Assembly (NCBI RefSeq): GCF_003353175.1
Contig: NZ_QHKS01000006.1
Coordinates: 296,966 to 360,965 of the forward strand
Reading direction: 5' to 3'
Length of the DNA: 64,000 bases
Source: Paraburkholderia lacunae
Lineage (GTDB): Bacteria > Pseudomonadota > Gammaproteobacteria > Burkholderiales > Burkholderiaceae
Of the stretch, positions 41,841 to 51,800 are shown piece by piece. The position numbers and the translations under genes were made by a program. The notes under the pieces were generated by a model. The model was not told where the DNA came from. It made no database searches and worked only from the letters and a program-made list of their open reading frames with translations. Position 1 is the stretch's first letter. Each line of letters begins with the position of its first letter.

Positions 41841-43469
41841 ATGTACGACCCGCAACGTCCCAACAGGTCCAAACCGCGCCGGCTGGCAGCCTGGCTGTTC
41901 GCCATGCTGAGCGTTTCGAGCGCGGCATACGCGGCGCCGTCGGCATTGCCCGGCGAAGCCGATGCCGGCACGACACAATGGCGCCCGGCGCTTCACTACA
42001 CGCCGCAACGCAACTGGATGAACGACCCCAACGGGCTCGTCTTCTACAAGGGCCTGTATCACCTGTTCTATCAATACAATCCGGAAGGCAACGCATGGGG
42101 CAACATGTCGTGGGGACATGCCACCAGCCACGATCTCCTTCACTGGAGCGAGCAGCCTGTCGCCATGCGCGCCAATGACACCGAGGAGATATTTTCCGGC
42201 TCCATCGTCGTGGACGAACACAATACGTCCGGCCTGGGCACGGCGAATTCGTCGCCGCTGATCGCGCTCTATACGAGCGCATACAAGGCCGGCTCCGGAC
42301 ATCGGCCGGGCACTCAGGCGCAATCGCTCGCCTACAGCACGGATGACGGCAAGACGTGGCGCCAGTACGCACGCAATCCGGTGTTGACGCTCAACCCGGA
42401 ATCGAAAAATTTTCGCGATCCGAAGGTGTCGTGGTATGCGCCGGGAGGTTATTGGCTGATGACCACCGTCGTGGCCGATGCCCAGGTCGTCAAGATGTAC
42501 CGCTCGAACAATCTCATCGACTGGGACTTCCTCAGCGACTTCAGTCTTCCCGGCATTCCTCATCAAGGGGCACTCTGGGAGATGCCCGATCTGTTCCCGC
42601 TGCCTCTCGATGGAGACAGCCGCCAGCAGAAGTGGGTGATGATCGTCAACGTCAATCCGTGGTCGATTGCGGGCGGATCCGGCGCGATGTATTTCGTCGG
42701 CCGCTTCGACGGCAGGACGTTCACGCCGGAGAACGTGGCGCCGCCAGGTTCGGATCCTTCGCGCTACCAGTGGCTCGACCACGGCGCCGATTACTATGCA
42801 GCCGGAACCTTCGCCAACGCGCCGGACGGCAAGGCGGTCACGATCGGCTGGATGAGCAACTGGGACTACGCCGAACGCATACCGACCACGCCCTGGAAGG
42901 GCGCCATGGCGCTTCCTCGCGTGCTCGCGCTGAAGACTGTAGACGGCGTACCGCAACTGACCTTTGAGCCGGTGCTGCAATATGAGTCGCTCGTGGGCGT
43001 TGGCTCGACCACGCGGATAAAAGAACTCAGTGTGTCTTCGCGCGTACGGGAGCTAGGCCAGCTGACGCGAGGCGTCGTGCAGAACATCGAGGTGACGTTG
43101 AGCCCGCATTCGGCTGAGCGTGCCGGTCTCGTCGTGCGAGGCTCGGCGAACGGCGATGTCGGCACCCGCATCTTCTACGACACCACGAATCAGACCTTGA
43201 CGCTCGACCGTTCGATGTCAGGCGAGACCGGTTTCTCGAATGCCATCAGCAAGCAGCACATCGTCAACCTGCCGCTCGTGAACGGCAAGTTGCATCTCAC
43301 CGTGGTGGTCGACAGGAATTCCGTGGAAGTATTTGCCGGGCATGGCCGTACCGTCATCACGGATCTCGTCTTTCCGTCCGCGCACGATAACCGGGTTTCG
43401 GTCTTCGCCGACGGCGGCACCGCGACATTCAGCGATATGACGATTACCCATCTCGTTGCGGCCAATTAG
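41841..43469 (+). CDS. GH32 levanase/inulinase-type fructosidase
   Basis: A 542-residue secreted glycoside hydrolase releasing fructose from levan, inulin or sucrose. Signal peptide ends near AYA-AP (about residue 33). The catalytic triad motifs are the nucleophile in HYTPQRNWMNDPNGLVFYKG, the stabilising Asp in NFRDPKVSWY and the acid/base Glu in LWEMPDLFPL. The C-terminal half is the beta-sandwich module usual for the family. It lies next to the levansucrase, so the locus can make and recover levan. Confidence 0.95.
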   Translation: MYDPQRPNRSKPRRLAAWLFAMLSVSSAAYAAPSALPGEADAGTTQWRPALHYTPQRNWMNDPNGLVFYKGLYHLFYQYNPEGNAWGNMSWGHATSHDLLHWSEQPVAMRANDTEEIFSGSIVVDEHNTSGLGTANSSPLIALYTSAYKAGSGHRPGTQAQSLAYSTDDGKTWRQYARNPVLTLNPESKNFRDPKVSWYAPGGYWLMTTVVADAQVVKMYRSNNLIDWDFLSDFSLPGIPHQGALWEMPDLFPLPLDGDSRQQKWVMIVNVNPWSIAGGSGAMYFVGRFDGRTFTPENVAPPGSDPSRYQWLDHGADYYAAGTFANAPDGKAVTIGWMSNWDYAERIPTTPWKGAMALPRVLALKTVDGVPQLTFEPVLQYESLVGVGSTTRIKELSVSSRVRELGQLTRGVVQNIEVTLSPHSAERAGLVVRGSANGDVGTRIFYDTTNQTLTLDRSMSGETGFSNAISKQHIVNLPLVNGKLHLTVVVDRNSVEVFAGHGRTVITDLVFPSAHDNRVSVFADGGTATFSDMTITHLVAAN

Positions 43470-43620
43470 CAGAGTATGCTGGTGAAGAACGACTTCTCGT
43501 GAGCGGCCAGCCACCGCTCGCGCAGACTTGCGCGGTGAAGCCGGCGCTATGCGTCGAAGCGCGAAGCAATGCATGAAGCCGGTCCCGGCGCGATAACAAC
43601 AAACTATATGGAGGTGACAA

Positions 43621-44736
43621 ATGTTGATCGGCGTACCGAAGGAAATCAAGAACCACGAATATCGCGTGGGTTTGACACCGGCGAGCGTGCGCGAATTGAC
43701 CAGCCGTGGTCATCAGGTGATGGTGCAGTGCGGGGCGGGCGCCGAGATCGGTCTATCCGACGAGGCCTACGCGGCGGCCGGCGCAACCTTGTGTAGTACT
43801 GCGGCGGAAATCTTTGCGCAGGCCGGCATGATCGTCAAGGTCAAGGAGCCGCAGCCTGCCGAGTGCGCGATGCTGCGCGCGGGACAGATCCTCTATACGT
43901 ATCTTCATCTCGCGCCCGATCCTGCGCAGACCGCCGCATTGGTGAAGTCCGGGGCGGTCTGCATTGCCTACGAGACGATCACCGGTCCGGGCGGTGGGCT
44001 GCCGCTGCTCGCGCCCATGAGCGAAGTGGCAGGCCGCATGTCGATCCAGGCCGGCGCGGCGCATCTGGAAAAATCGAAGGGCGGCATCGGCTTGTTGCTC
44101 GGCGGCGTGCCGGGTGTGGCGCCGGCGCATGTGGTGATCATCGGCGCGGGCGTCGTCGGAACCAACGCCCTGCAGATCGCGGTGGGAATGGGCGCGAAGG
44201 TCACGTGTCTCGACACCAACGTGGATCGCCTGCGTCAACTGGATCTGGTTTTCGGCAATCGCATCGCAACCCTCTACTCCAATGGCCAGAGTATCGAAGA
44301 GTCCGTGCTCGACGCGGACCTCGTGATCGGCGGCGTGCTGATACCGGGTGCGGCGGCGCCCAAGCTCGTCACGCGGAACATGATTGCGGGCATGAAGGCG
44401 GGCACGGTTGTCGTCGATGTGGCGATCGATCAGGGCGGCTGCTTCGAAACTTCGCATCCGACCACACACGCCAAGCCGACCTATCTGGTCGACGGCGTCA
44501 TCCACTATTGCGTGGCGAACATGCCTGGCGCAGTGGCCAGAACCTCCACTTTCGCGCTGAACAACGCGACGATCCGTCACGCGATCGCGCTTGCGGACAA
44601 GGGCTGGAAACGTGCGCTCAAGGACGATGCGCATCTGAAAGCCGGCTTGAACGTGTGCGAAGGGCAGGTGACCTACGAAGCGGTCGCAAGAGACCTGAAC
44701 TACGTGTACGTCGCACCCGATAGCCTGCTAGGCTGA
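43621..44736 (+). CDS. ald: Alanine dehydrogenase
   Basis: A 371-residue NAD-dependent enzyme interconverting L-alanine and pyruvate plus ammonia. [21 protein letters not shown] is the N-terminal signature, with GGAGGTGA as a near-perfect Shine-Dalgarno. The coenzyme motif [18 protein letters not shown] lies in the middle and the C-terminal signature is [22 protein letters not shown], with the catalytic His and Asp in their usual places. It is a single-gene unit followed by a large palindrome. Confidence 0.97.
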   Translation: MLIGVPKEIKNHEYRVGLTPASVRELTSRGHQVMVQCGAGAEIGLSDEAYAAAGATLCSTAAEIFAQAGMIVKVKEPQPAECAMLRAGQILYTYLHLAPDPAQTAALVKSGAVCIAYETITGPGGGLPLLAPMSEVAGRMSIQAGAAHLEKSKGGIGLLLGGVPGVAPAHVVIIGAGVVGTNALQIAVGMGAKVTCLDTNVDRLRQLDLVFGNRIATLYSNGQSIEESVLDADLVIGGVLIPGAAAPKLVTRNMIAGMKAGTVVVDVAIDQGGCFETSHPTTHAKPTYLVDGVIHYCVANMPGAVARTSTFALNNATIRHAIALADKGWKRALKDDAHLKAGLNVCEGQVTYEAVARDLNYVYVAPDSLLG

Positions 44737-44749
44737 GGCCGGCTACGAT

Positions 44750-44778
44750 GCCGTGGACACGCGACGCGTGTCCACGGC
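44750..44778. terminator. 29-bp palindrome after alanine dehydrogenase
   Basis: GCCGTGGACACGCG and its reverse complement flank a single A (44764), giving a perfect 14-bp stem with essentially no loop. There is no T run. It may stop transcription of ald or act as a protein-binding site. Confidence 0.5.
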
Positions 44779-44896
44779 ACGACGATGAGTTGGGGTTGTC
44801 CGTTTGACCCGCGGCTCGTCAGCCGTAAGCGGTAAGCCTTAAGCCTTAAGCCACTGCGTCTGCCTCATGTACGCGACATGAACGACGCACGCGTCC

Positions 44897-45148
44897 CTAC
44901 TGCTTCACCTCGTCGCTCTTGGTTTCTTCTTTAGCCATGCTGTCATGGCTCATCGCGTCCATCGCTTCTTCTTTCATTCCGTCTTTGGCCATGCTGTCGG
45001 CGCTCATCGCATCGTGTTCGGTTGCCGTGGCCTCCTGAGTCATTGCGTCTTTTGGCGCCGGGTCGTCCGACGCGCTATCGGCAGCAAAGGCGCCCGCGCT
45101 TGCGAGCGTTGCGCAACTCGCGAGAATGATGGCAGTTAGCTTGTTCAT
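44897..45148 (-). CDS. Pentapeptide MXKDX-repeat secreted protein
   Basis: An 83-residue secreted protein with a Sec signal (LASCATLASAGAFAA) and a mature part of short repeats built on M-x-K-D/E-x: MSADSMAKDGMKEEAMDAMSHDSMAKEETK. Such proteins are common in Burkholderiales and strongly Met- and Asp-rich, so they may bind copper or other metals; the family's function is unknown. The start at 45148 has AAGGA a few bases upstream. The gene converges on alanine dehydrogenase and diverges from the MCO operon that begins at 45605. Confidence 0.9.
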   Translation of the reverse strand: MNKLTAIILASCATLASAGAFAADSASDDPAPKDAMTQEATATEHDAMSADSMAKDGMKEEAMDAMSHDSMAKEETKSDEVKQ

Positions 45149-45604
45149 GATGTGATCCTTCAGCAATTCAATGGGGAGGCCGGAAATCTCAGGAGCGGCG
45201 GGTCGACGGTGCGATGGTTCGGACCTCATCCTGTCCTCGACCCGTTGTAACCCTGGCACTTTCCAGTGCCCGACGCCCGGGCACTGTTTCCACATTTTTG
45301 CCTCGATGGACATGAAGGGAAGTGGGGATTCCCGCCGAACGGCATGGGTAAAAACCCGCCATGCAGGCCATGTGGAACGCTGCACTGCACCAGGCGTTCG
45401 CTCGCTGTCTCCGGCAAAACCAATCTGGATACCGCCGCTGGGTTTGCCCTACCGCAAGTGTAGGGGGGTGACCCATCCCAGGCCGTGTCGCTCTTATTCA
45501 GAATCCAGATACGGGCCGATGTGAAGAAGTAATCCGCCCGCATTCGCAGTAGAGCATGACGTCCAGCGCGTATCGCGCTGGCTGACCCCTGGGCTGGAGG
45601 TCAT
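45149..45604. other. 456-base regulatory gap before the multicopper oxidase operon
   Basis: No gene is supported. The gap holds a 9-bp hairpin (CAGTGCCCG-acgcc-CGGGCACTG, 45264-45286) and the inverted repeat CCCTAC-n7-GTAGGG at 45447-45465, 140 bases before the next start. A likely Shine-Dalgarno (GGAGG) lies at about 45596-45600. Confidence 0.6.
45447..45465. promoter_or_regulatory. CCCTAC-n7-GTAGGG inverted repeat upstream of MCO operon
   Basis: The arms CCCTAC (45447-45452) and GTAGGG (45460-45465) flank CGCAAGT. A nearly identical copy, CCTAC CGCAAGA GTAGG, lies at 61232-61248 before the Cyc2-like gene. The pairing and the similar distance to the starts (140 and 146 bases) point to one shared activator or repressor. 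Confidence 0.7.
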
Positions 45605-47188
45605 ATGTTCAGTACCCGCGCATTCCTCGGCAGTGTTGCAGCACTGCTGCTTCTGTTGTTCTCCATTCCTTCATTCGCGCAATCGTTCCGGGTTCAATGC
45701 CCGCCGACCACGCCGGCGCATCCGACGGCGCTGCAGCCAGGCGCAGGGGAGCCCGCCTACACCGGGCCGTCCTACACCGGACAGACCTCCGTGTCGACAG
45801 GCGTTGTCAACGGCGCGATCAAGTGCCAGCAGATCTCGGGCGGCGACGGTTACGCGACGATGGGCGACGGTACGCAGACGTACCTGTTCGCCTTCGGCCC
45901 TCTGTCCGGGCTCGCCGACATCCAGAAGGGTCTTCCCGGCACAGAGTTCGCCTCGGTCTTCAACACCGTCGGCGATCCGAGAGTGAACCCGACCTTCAAC
46001 GGTGCGGTTGGCCTCGTTCCTGATCCGGAATCCGTGCCTGCGGGTCAGCTGACCGGCCACGTCGATCCACGGGCGATCATGGACATCGGCGTAATGAACG
46101 GCAATGAGCCGGCGCCGACGATGGCGATCGACGAGGACGACGAGTTCTTCCTGACGCTGACGAACGTCGGAATGATCATGCGGCCCGACCTGTTCGAGCA
46201 ACACACGGTGCACTTCCACGGCTATCCGAACGCGTCCTCGTTCTATGACGGCGTGCCGGACGCATCGGTCGCGATCAATATCGGCGCCAGCTTCACGTAC
46301 TACTACCTCGCGCCGGATGCGGGCACCTACTTCTGGCACTGCCACATCACGCCGCCGGAGCACCTGCAGATGGGCATGGTCGGCCAGATCTTCGTGCGGC
46401 CGCGCCAGAACCGCGTGCCCGGCGGCGCGTCGCTATACAACTCGCTGGTCGCCCAGCAACTGGATCTGCGCACGGCGTGCGGCAACGACATTCTGTGCAC
46501 GACGCCGCTGCCGCCGACCAACAGCGTGCTTCATGTGAACAACCTGAGCGGCACGCCGACGCTGTACGCATACAACGACGGCGACGGCTCGACCGCCTAC
46601 GACGTCGAGTATCCGGTTCAGATACACGGCTTCGATCCGAACTTCCACTTCGTGGGCATGACATTCAATCCGGAGCCGTTCACCGACATGAAGGACAAGT
46701 ACTTCCTGCTGAACGGGCGCAGCTATCCGGACACGGTGAACACGGTGACTCCGGGCGACCCAGGCTCGATGCAGACGGTGGTGGCGGACGGCACGCAGCA
46801 TTTTTCGCAACCACTGCCCACACTGATCAATATTCCGGCCGGCGGCAAGGCGCTGCTCAGGATTTCGGACCTCGACGTCAGCGAGTTTCAGACGCTGGCG
46901 TCGCTCGGGATCCCGATGCACGTGGTCGGCATCAACGCCCGCTTGCTGCGCGACATGGCCGGCAATGACCTGACCTACAAAACGAACTCGATCACGCTGG
47001 GCGGCGGCGAGTCCATCGACGTCATCCTCGACGCCAGCGACACGACGAAGTATGCGGCGGGGGCGGTCTATTACCTGTACACGCCAAATCTCGATCACCT
47101 GTCGAATGACGCAGAAAACTTTGGCGGCTTGATGACCGAGGTCCACATCTGCCACGCAGTGGACCCGACCACGAAGTCCTGCACCTAG
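45605..47188 (+). CDS. Secreted multicopper oxidase-type protein with intact type 1 copper site
   Basis: A 527-residue protein of the cupredoxin superfamily. A Sec signal ends near FAQ-S (residue 27). The first cupredoxin domain, in the N-terminal half, carries HFHG (His203, His205), of the sort that ligates type 2/3 copper, and the type 1-type sequence HCHITPPEHLQMGM (His245, Cys246, His247, His253, and Met256 or Met258). The C-terminal half is a second cupredoxin-like domain with MHVVGI and a final EVHICH. GGAGG precedes the ATG. This is the first gene of a run of three cupredoxin-type proteins, 10 bases before the next. Confidence 0.85.
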   Translation: MFSTRAFLGSVAALLLLLFSIPSFAQSFRVQCPPTTPAHPTALQPGAGEPAYTGPSYTGQTSVSTGVVNGAIKCQQISGGDGYATMGDGTQTYLFAFGPLSGLADIQKGLPGTEFASVFNTVGDPRVNPTFNGAVGLVPDPESVPAGQLTGHVDPRAIMDIGVMNGNEPAPTMAIDEDDEFFLTLTNVGMIMRPDLFEQHTVHFHGYPNASSFYDGVPDASVAINIGASFTYYYLAPDAGTYFWHCHITPPEHLQMGMVGQIFVRPRQNRVPGGASLYNSLVAQQLDLRTACGNDILCTTPLPPTNSVLHVNNLSGTPTLYAYNDGDGSTAYDVEYPVQIHGFDPNFHFVGMTFNPEPFTDMKDKYFLLNGRSYPDTVNTVTPGDPGSMQTVVADGTQHFSQPLPTLINIPAGGKALLRISDLDVSEFQTLASLGIPMHVVGINARLLRDMAGNDLTYKTNSITLGGGESIDVILDASDTTKYAAGAVYYLYTPNLDHLSNDAENFGGLMTEVHICHAVDPTTKSCT

Positions 47189-47198
47189 GAGAAGAGCC

Positions 47199-48851
47199 GT
47201 GGGATACATCAAACACAACACATGGATCGCGGTGCTCGCGCATCTTGGACGGCTTGCACGCTTCGGTGCGGCGACGCTCGCCGCGCTCGTGTGCATGCAC
47301 GCGCAAGCCGCAGCCCCAGGCATCACGGGGACGCGCTTCGATCTGAGCGCCGAGGCGAATCGCATCAGCCAACCCGACGGCGCGAGCGTTTATTCGTGGG
47401 GCTATGGATGCCGCCTCGCGCCGGCCGGCTTTTCGCCGCCCACGATCGCGGGCGCGACCTGTCCGAGCATGCAGATTCCCGGTCCGACACTGATCGTCAA
47501 ACAGGGCGACGTCGTCACGGTGACGCTCACCAATAACCTGCCTGCCGCGGCGGGCAACACGTCGATCCTGTTTCCCGGATTCCAGGTCTGCGCCGCGGCG
47601 TTGAACCCCGATGGAACCTGTCCGACTACGCTCACCGGCGTGCCTGGATTGCTGACGCGCGAAGCCGCCCACGGCGGCACTGTCACGTATAGCTTCGTCG
47701 CGGCGACGCCTGGCACGCATGCGTACTACAGCGGCACGCAGGGCGATCTGCAGGTCGAGATGGGCCTGTACGGCGCGATTATCGTTTTACCGACCTCGGC
47801 GCCCGGCACGGTTGCCGTGCCGGCCGGCTGCCGTGCGGTTGCGGCGACTCTGCCGGATGGTCAGACGGACTTCCGCAACGCCGCCGCGGCCTATAACCAC
47901 GGCACGGCCTGTTACGACCGCGAGTATCTGTTCCAGTTCTCCGAAATGGATCCGCGCATCCATACGCAGGCGGAACAGCAGGCTGCGAACGCGTGCACGC
48001 TGCCAAACGGCTGCATGACTGTCGAGACGGAGCCGTATCACCCCGCCTACTTCATGGTGAACGGCCGCTCGATGCCGGACGACATGGACCCGAACTACGC
48101 GGTGCAGTATCCGCACCAGCCCTACAACGGCAATCCACACATGCATCCCGGTGAACTGGTGCTGTTGCGGATCGTCGGTACCGGCCGCTGGCAGCATCCG
48201 TTCCACGAGCACGGCAATCACGTGCGCGTGCTGGCGCGCGATGGAAACCTGCTGCTGAGCAAGACGGACGCGACGAAGGCGGCCGGCCCCTTGCTGTTCA
48301 CGACGACTACGACGCCGGGCCTCGCGATGGACGGGATTTTCTATTGGACAGGTAAGGGCCTGAACTGGGACGTCTACGGGCACAAGCCGGGGAGCGTATA
48401 CACCGATACCGATCCGAAATTCGCGGCTTACTTCGGGAAGCCGGTCGTCTGCATCCCGGACGCGAACGGCTATTACACGGCAGACCCGCTCGCACCGAAC
48501 TACTACGAGTGGTGCGCCGATCACAACAAAGCGCTCGAAGCGCATCCGTTCGGTAACGTCGGCAGCGGCGGGCCGGTCACCTTGCCGGACTCGCATCTCC
48601 TGACGAACGGCGCCTGGTATGGCGGCAGTCCTTATCTCGGGCCAGACGCGACCATACGCGCCACCTCGCCCACCGGGACGACGCCGCCGAGCGGGACGAT
48701 TGCGAATCCACCGGCAAGCGAAGCAGGCTTCGCATTCATGTGGCATTCGCATAACGAGCGCGAGATCACCACGAACAACATCTTTCCAGGCGGAATGATG
48801 ATGATGATGCTCGTCGATCCACAGGTTTTCCTGATTGACGAATCCAATTAG
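47199..48851 (+). CDS. Secreted multicopper oxidase-like protein lacking the type 1 cysteine
   Basis: A 550-residue secreted cupredoxin-type protein starting at a GTG (AGGAGAAGAG upstream). The first domain (about 40-200) has lost its copper ligands (ILFPG and YYSG in place of HxHG and WYHSH). The last domain keeps HPFHEHGNHV (His333, His336, His338, His341) and has WHSHNERE (His516-Ser517-His518) followed by GGMMMMM, where Ser replaces the Cys of the usual HCH. This suggests loss of the type 1 site while type 2/3-like histidines remain. It begins 10 bases after the preceding MCO and ends 17 bases before the giant protein. Confidence 0.85.
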   Translation: MGYIKHNTWIAVLAHLGRLARFGAATLAALVCMHAQAAAPGITGTRFDLSAEANRISQPDGASVYSWGYGCRLAPAGFSPPTIAGATCPSMQIPGPTLIVKQGDVVTVTLTNNLPAAAGNTSILFPGFQVCAAALNPDGTCPTTLTGVPGLLTREAAHGGTVTYSFVAATPGTHAYYSGTQGDLQVEMGLYGAIIVLPTSAPGTVAVPAGCRAVAATLPDGQTDFRNAAAAYNHGTACYDREYLFQFSEMDPRIHTQAEQQAANACTLPNGCMTVETEPYHPAYFMVNGRSMPDDMDPNYAVQYPHQPYNGNPHMHPGELVLLRIVGTGRWQHPFHEHGNHVRVLARDGNLLLSKTDATKAAGPLLFTTTTTPGLAMDGIFYWTGKGLNWDVYGHKPGSVYTDTDPKFAAYFGKPVVCIPDANGYYTADPLAPNYYEWCADHNKALEAHPFGNVGSGGPVTLPDSHLLTNGAWYGGSPYLGPDATIRATSPTGTTPPSGTIANPPASEAGFAFMWHSHNEREITTNNIFPGGMMMMMLVDPQVFLIDESN

Positions 48852-48868
48852 AGGCGGGGAGAAGCGCG

Positions 48869-51800
48869 ATGAGATCCATCCAGTTTAAGGCGACCCTCTT
48901 CGACGTGTTCAAGGCAGGGGTCACGGCGTGTGTTCTGCTGACGGCCAGTGGCGTATCTTTCGCCCAGGTCGTCAATCTGACAGCGAAAGCGACGACAGCC
49001 GCGTTGCCCGACGGGCAGGCTGTGCCGATGTGGGGCTACAGCTGCACGCCTGCCGCGGTCGCGCCAGCTACCTGTGCGGCGGCTAATCCGGGCGCCGGAG
49101 CGAACTGGTCGCCGGTGGTGATTACCGTGCCGCCAGGACCGCTGACGATCAATCTGACCAATAGCTTGCCCGGTGCCGTGCCGACCTCGCTCGTCGTCGT
49201 GGGGCAACTGGGCGGCGGTCTGGGGACGACCGCGACGAGTACGGCGAGCCCGCCGCATCCGACGCAAACCGCGACGACCTGGCCGATTGCCAGCAGTGCG
49301 AGCGGCGCGACATTTACGCCGCCCGCCCAGGGGCCGCGTGTCCAGTCGTTTGCGACCGAGGTGGCGACCGGCACGACAACGGCGCTCACCTGGAGCAACC
49401 TCAGCCCGGGCACCTATCTGATCGAGTCGGGAACGCATCCGTCGATCCAGGGGCCGATGGGGCTTTACGGCGTGCTGGTGGTGAAGACTCCGGTCGGCGG
49501 CAATGTGAGCTGCCCGGTGGCGTCGCAGACCTATCAGGCGTATCCGAATATCTGCTATGACGCCGACGTGCCGCTCGTGCTGAGCGAAATCGATCCCGTG
49601 CAAAACACCGCTGTCGCGGCGGCGGTGACGACGACGGGCTTTAGCGAAACCAAAGTGTGGTCGGGTCTGTCAGGCGGTTGCGGTGATTCGAAGTCGACGT
49701 CGTTCGGCACCTGCTATCCGCCGGCGGTGAACTACGATCCGCGCTACTACCTGATCAATGGCGTCGCGTTCGACCGGACGAATGCCAACGCGTCGGCGTT
49801 TCCCGCTGCCGCCACCGCGTCGACTGGCCAGGTGCTCGTGCGCTTCGTGAACGCAGGTCTGCGGATGCACGTTCCGTCGGTGGTGGGCGCGCAAACCGGC
49901 ACGCCTGCCGTGTCCGGTTTCTCGCTGATTGCAGAGGACGGCAACGTGCTGCCCGGCAATGCGCGGGTGCAGTCGGAAGTGTTCCTCGCGGCCGGCAAAA
50001 CGCAGGACGTGTTGATGAACGCACCGGCAACAGGCGCGTCAGCGCTCCCGGTGTTCGACCGCGAACTGAGTCTGTCCACCAACAATCAGCGCGATGGCGG
50101 GATGCAGGGCTACATCAGCGTCAATAGCGGCGCGCTGCCGACGGCGGGGGCGGCCAATCAGAATGGGATTGCCAATCCGGACAAGTACTTCCTGGTCGCG
50201 GGCAACACGTTGACCGTTTCAGACCCGGCCAAGGGCGTGATCGCCAATGACGTCGGCGTGTACGGGGTGAAAGTCCTGGCAGGGCCAACGGGCCTGAACA
50301 GCACACTCACCTTGAATCCTAACGGTACGTTTACCTATGTACCGGGGCAGAACGTTCTCTCAGACTCCTTCACCTATTGTGGTAACGGCGCCACCAGTGG
50401 ACCGCTTTGCACCACCGTCAGCCTGGCGCAGTGCACGACCGGCAACGGTTGTATGTCCAGCAAGCTGCCGGTGGCCGGCGACAGCAGTTACATCAGCAAC
50501 ATCGCGTCGCGGCTGCAGATCGGCGCACCCGGCGTGCTGGCCAATGCCAGTGATCCGGCCGGGCTGCCGCTCACCGCGGTGCTTTCGGGTTCTGTGACCG
50601 GCGGAAGCGTCAAGCTGAATGCGGACGGATCGTTCACCGCCATACCGACGGCGGCGCCGGTCGGCAGCAATACGAACGCCAACCTGACGTTCCATTACAC
50701 GGTAGCGAATTCGCAGGGCACGACGAGTGCCGCAGCCGCACCCGGGACCGTGACGGTAACGTTCAAGGGCGGCAGCGGACTCATGGTCAACGTGCTGGAC
50801 GCGCCGAGCGCGGCGCCGGGCAAGACTCCGGTTAAGCTGACCGACTACCGCTGGATCATCGAGGAAGACCGCACCTTCCAGATCGATCCTGCATGCCAGG
50901 TGAACACCACGCCGCGCCCGGCCTCGTGTCCGCCGTTGCCGGTTCCCAGTCTCGGCACGAACTTCCACACCAGCTACATGCCGGTGATTGCGGCGGGCTG
51001 CGTCGGCACCTTCGCGTGCGAGTCGGGGCAGACGCTCCTGGGCCAGCCAGCCGTGTGTGACGTTGGTAACGGCGTATGCCGCACGACCGCTGCGCAACAG
51101 GCGCCGGTCGACCCGAGTCAGGTGGCGCTCGATCCGAAAAAGCACTACTACATCTCGATCCTGCCGGGCGACGCCGGCAATCCCTTCACGAACGGTGGGG
51201 GCGCGCCGCAGCCGGTCAGTTCCCCGACGAGACCGTTCGACATTGCGAAGGACTGCCCGACCACGGCGGATTTCGCGCCGGGCTCGGGCAAATGCGGACA
51301 CAGCATGGGCGGTGCGCCGATCGCACCCGCGCAGACCAGTGTCAACGTCCTGCTGCAAGAGACGCCGTTCCAGACGGCGAAGATCTCGGTGTTCGTCTTC
51401 GAAGACGACGCGCCGCTCAATGGTGAGGTGGACGTCAGCGGCGGAACCGATGTATTCGGCTCGGCACACGAGCCGGGCCTCGGCGGCTTCGAAATCAAGC
51501 TCTTCGACGACGCGGGCGGTACCGGCGATGCAACCGGGCAGATGACCTACGACATGTTCAACATGCCGCTGTCCAACTCGTTGCAGGGGACGATCGACCC
51601 CGTCACCGGAAAAGACGCCTGCCCGATTTCGAAGGCGACGACGGAGAGCGACGGACTGGTCGGCATGATTCCGACGTGTCCGAAGTACGAGTCGGACGGC
51701 ACGACGATATCGCCGCTCGTCGGCCAGGCCATCATTGCCAACCTGATGCCAGGCCGGTACGGCGTGGTCGCCACGCCCAGCGCCGACAGAATCGGCAGGG

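Noticed and set aside
45264..45286. 9-bp hairpin as the terminator of an unseen gene
   Set aside because: No gene ends just upstream on the plus strand and there is no proper T run, so I list it only within the regulatory gap.
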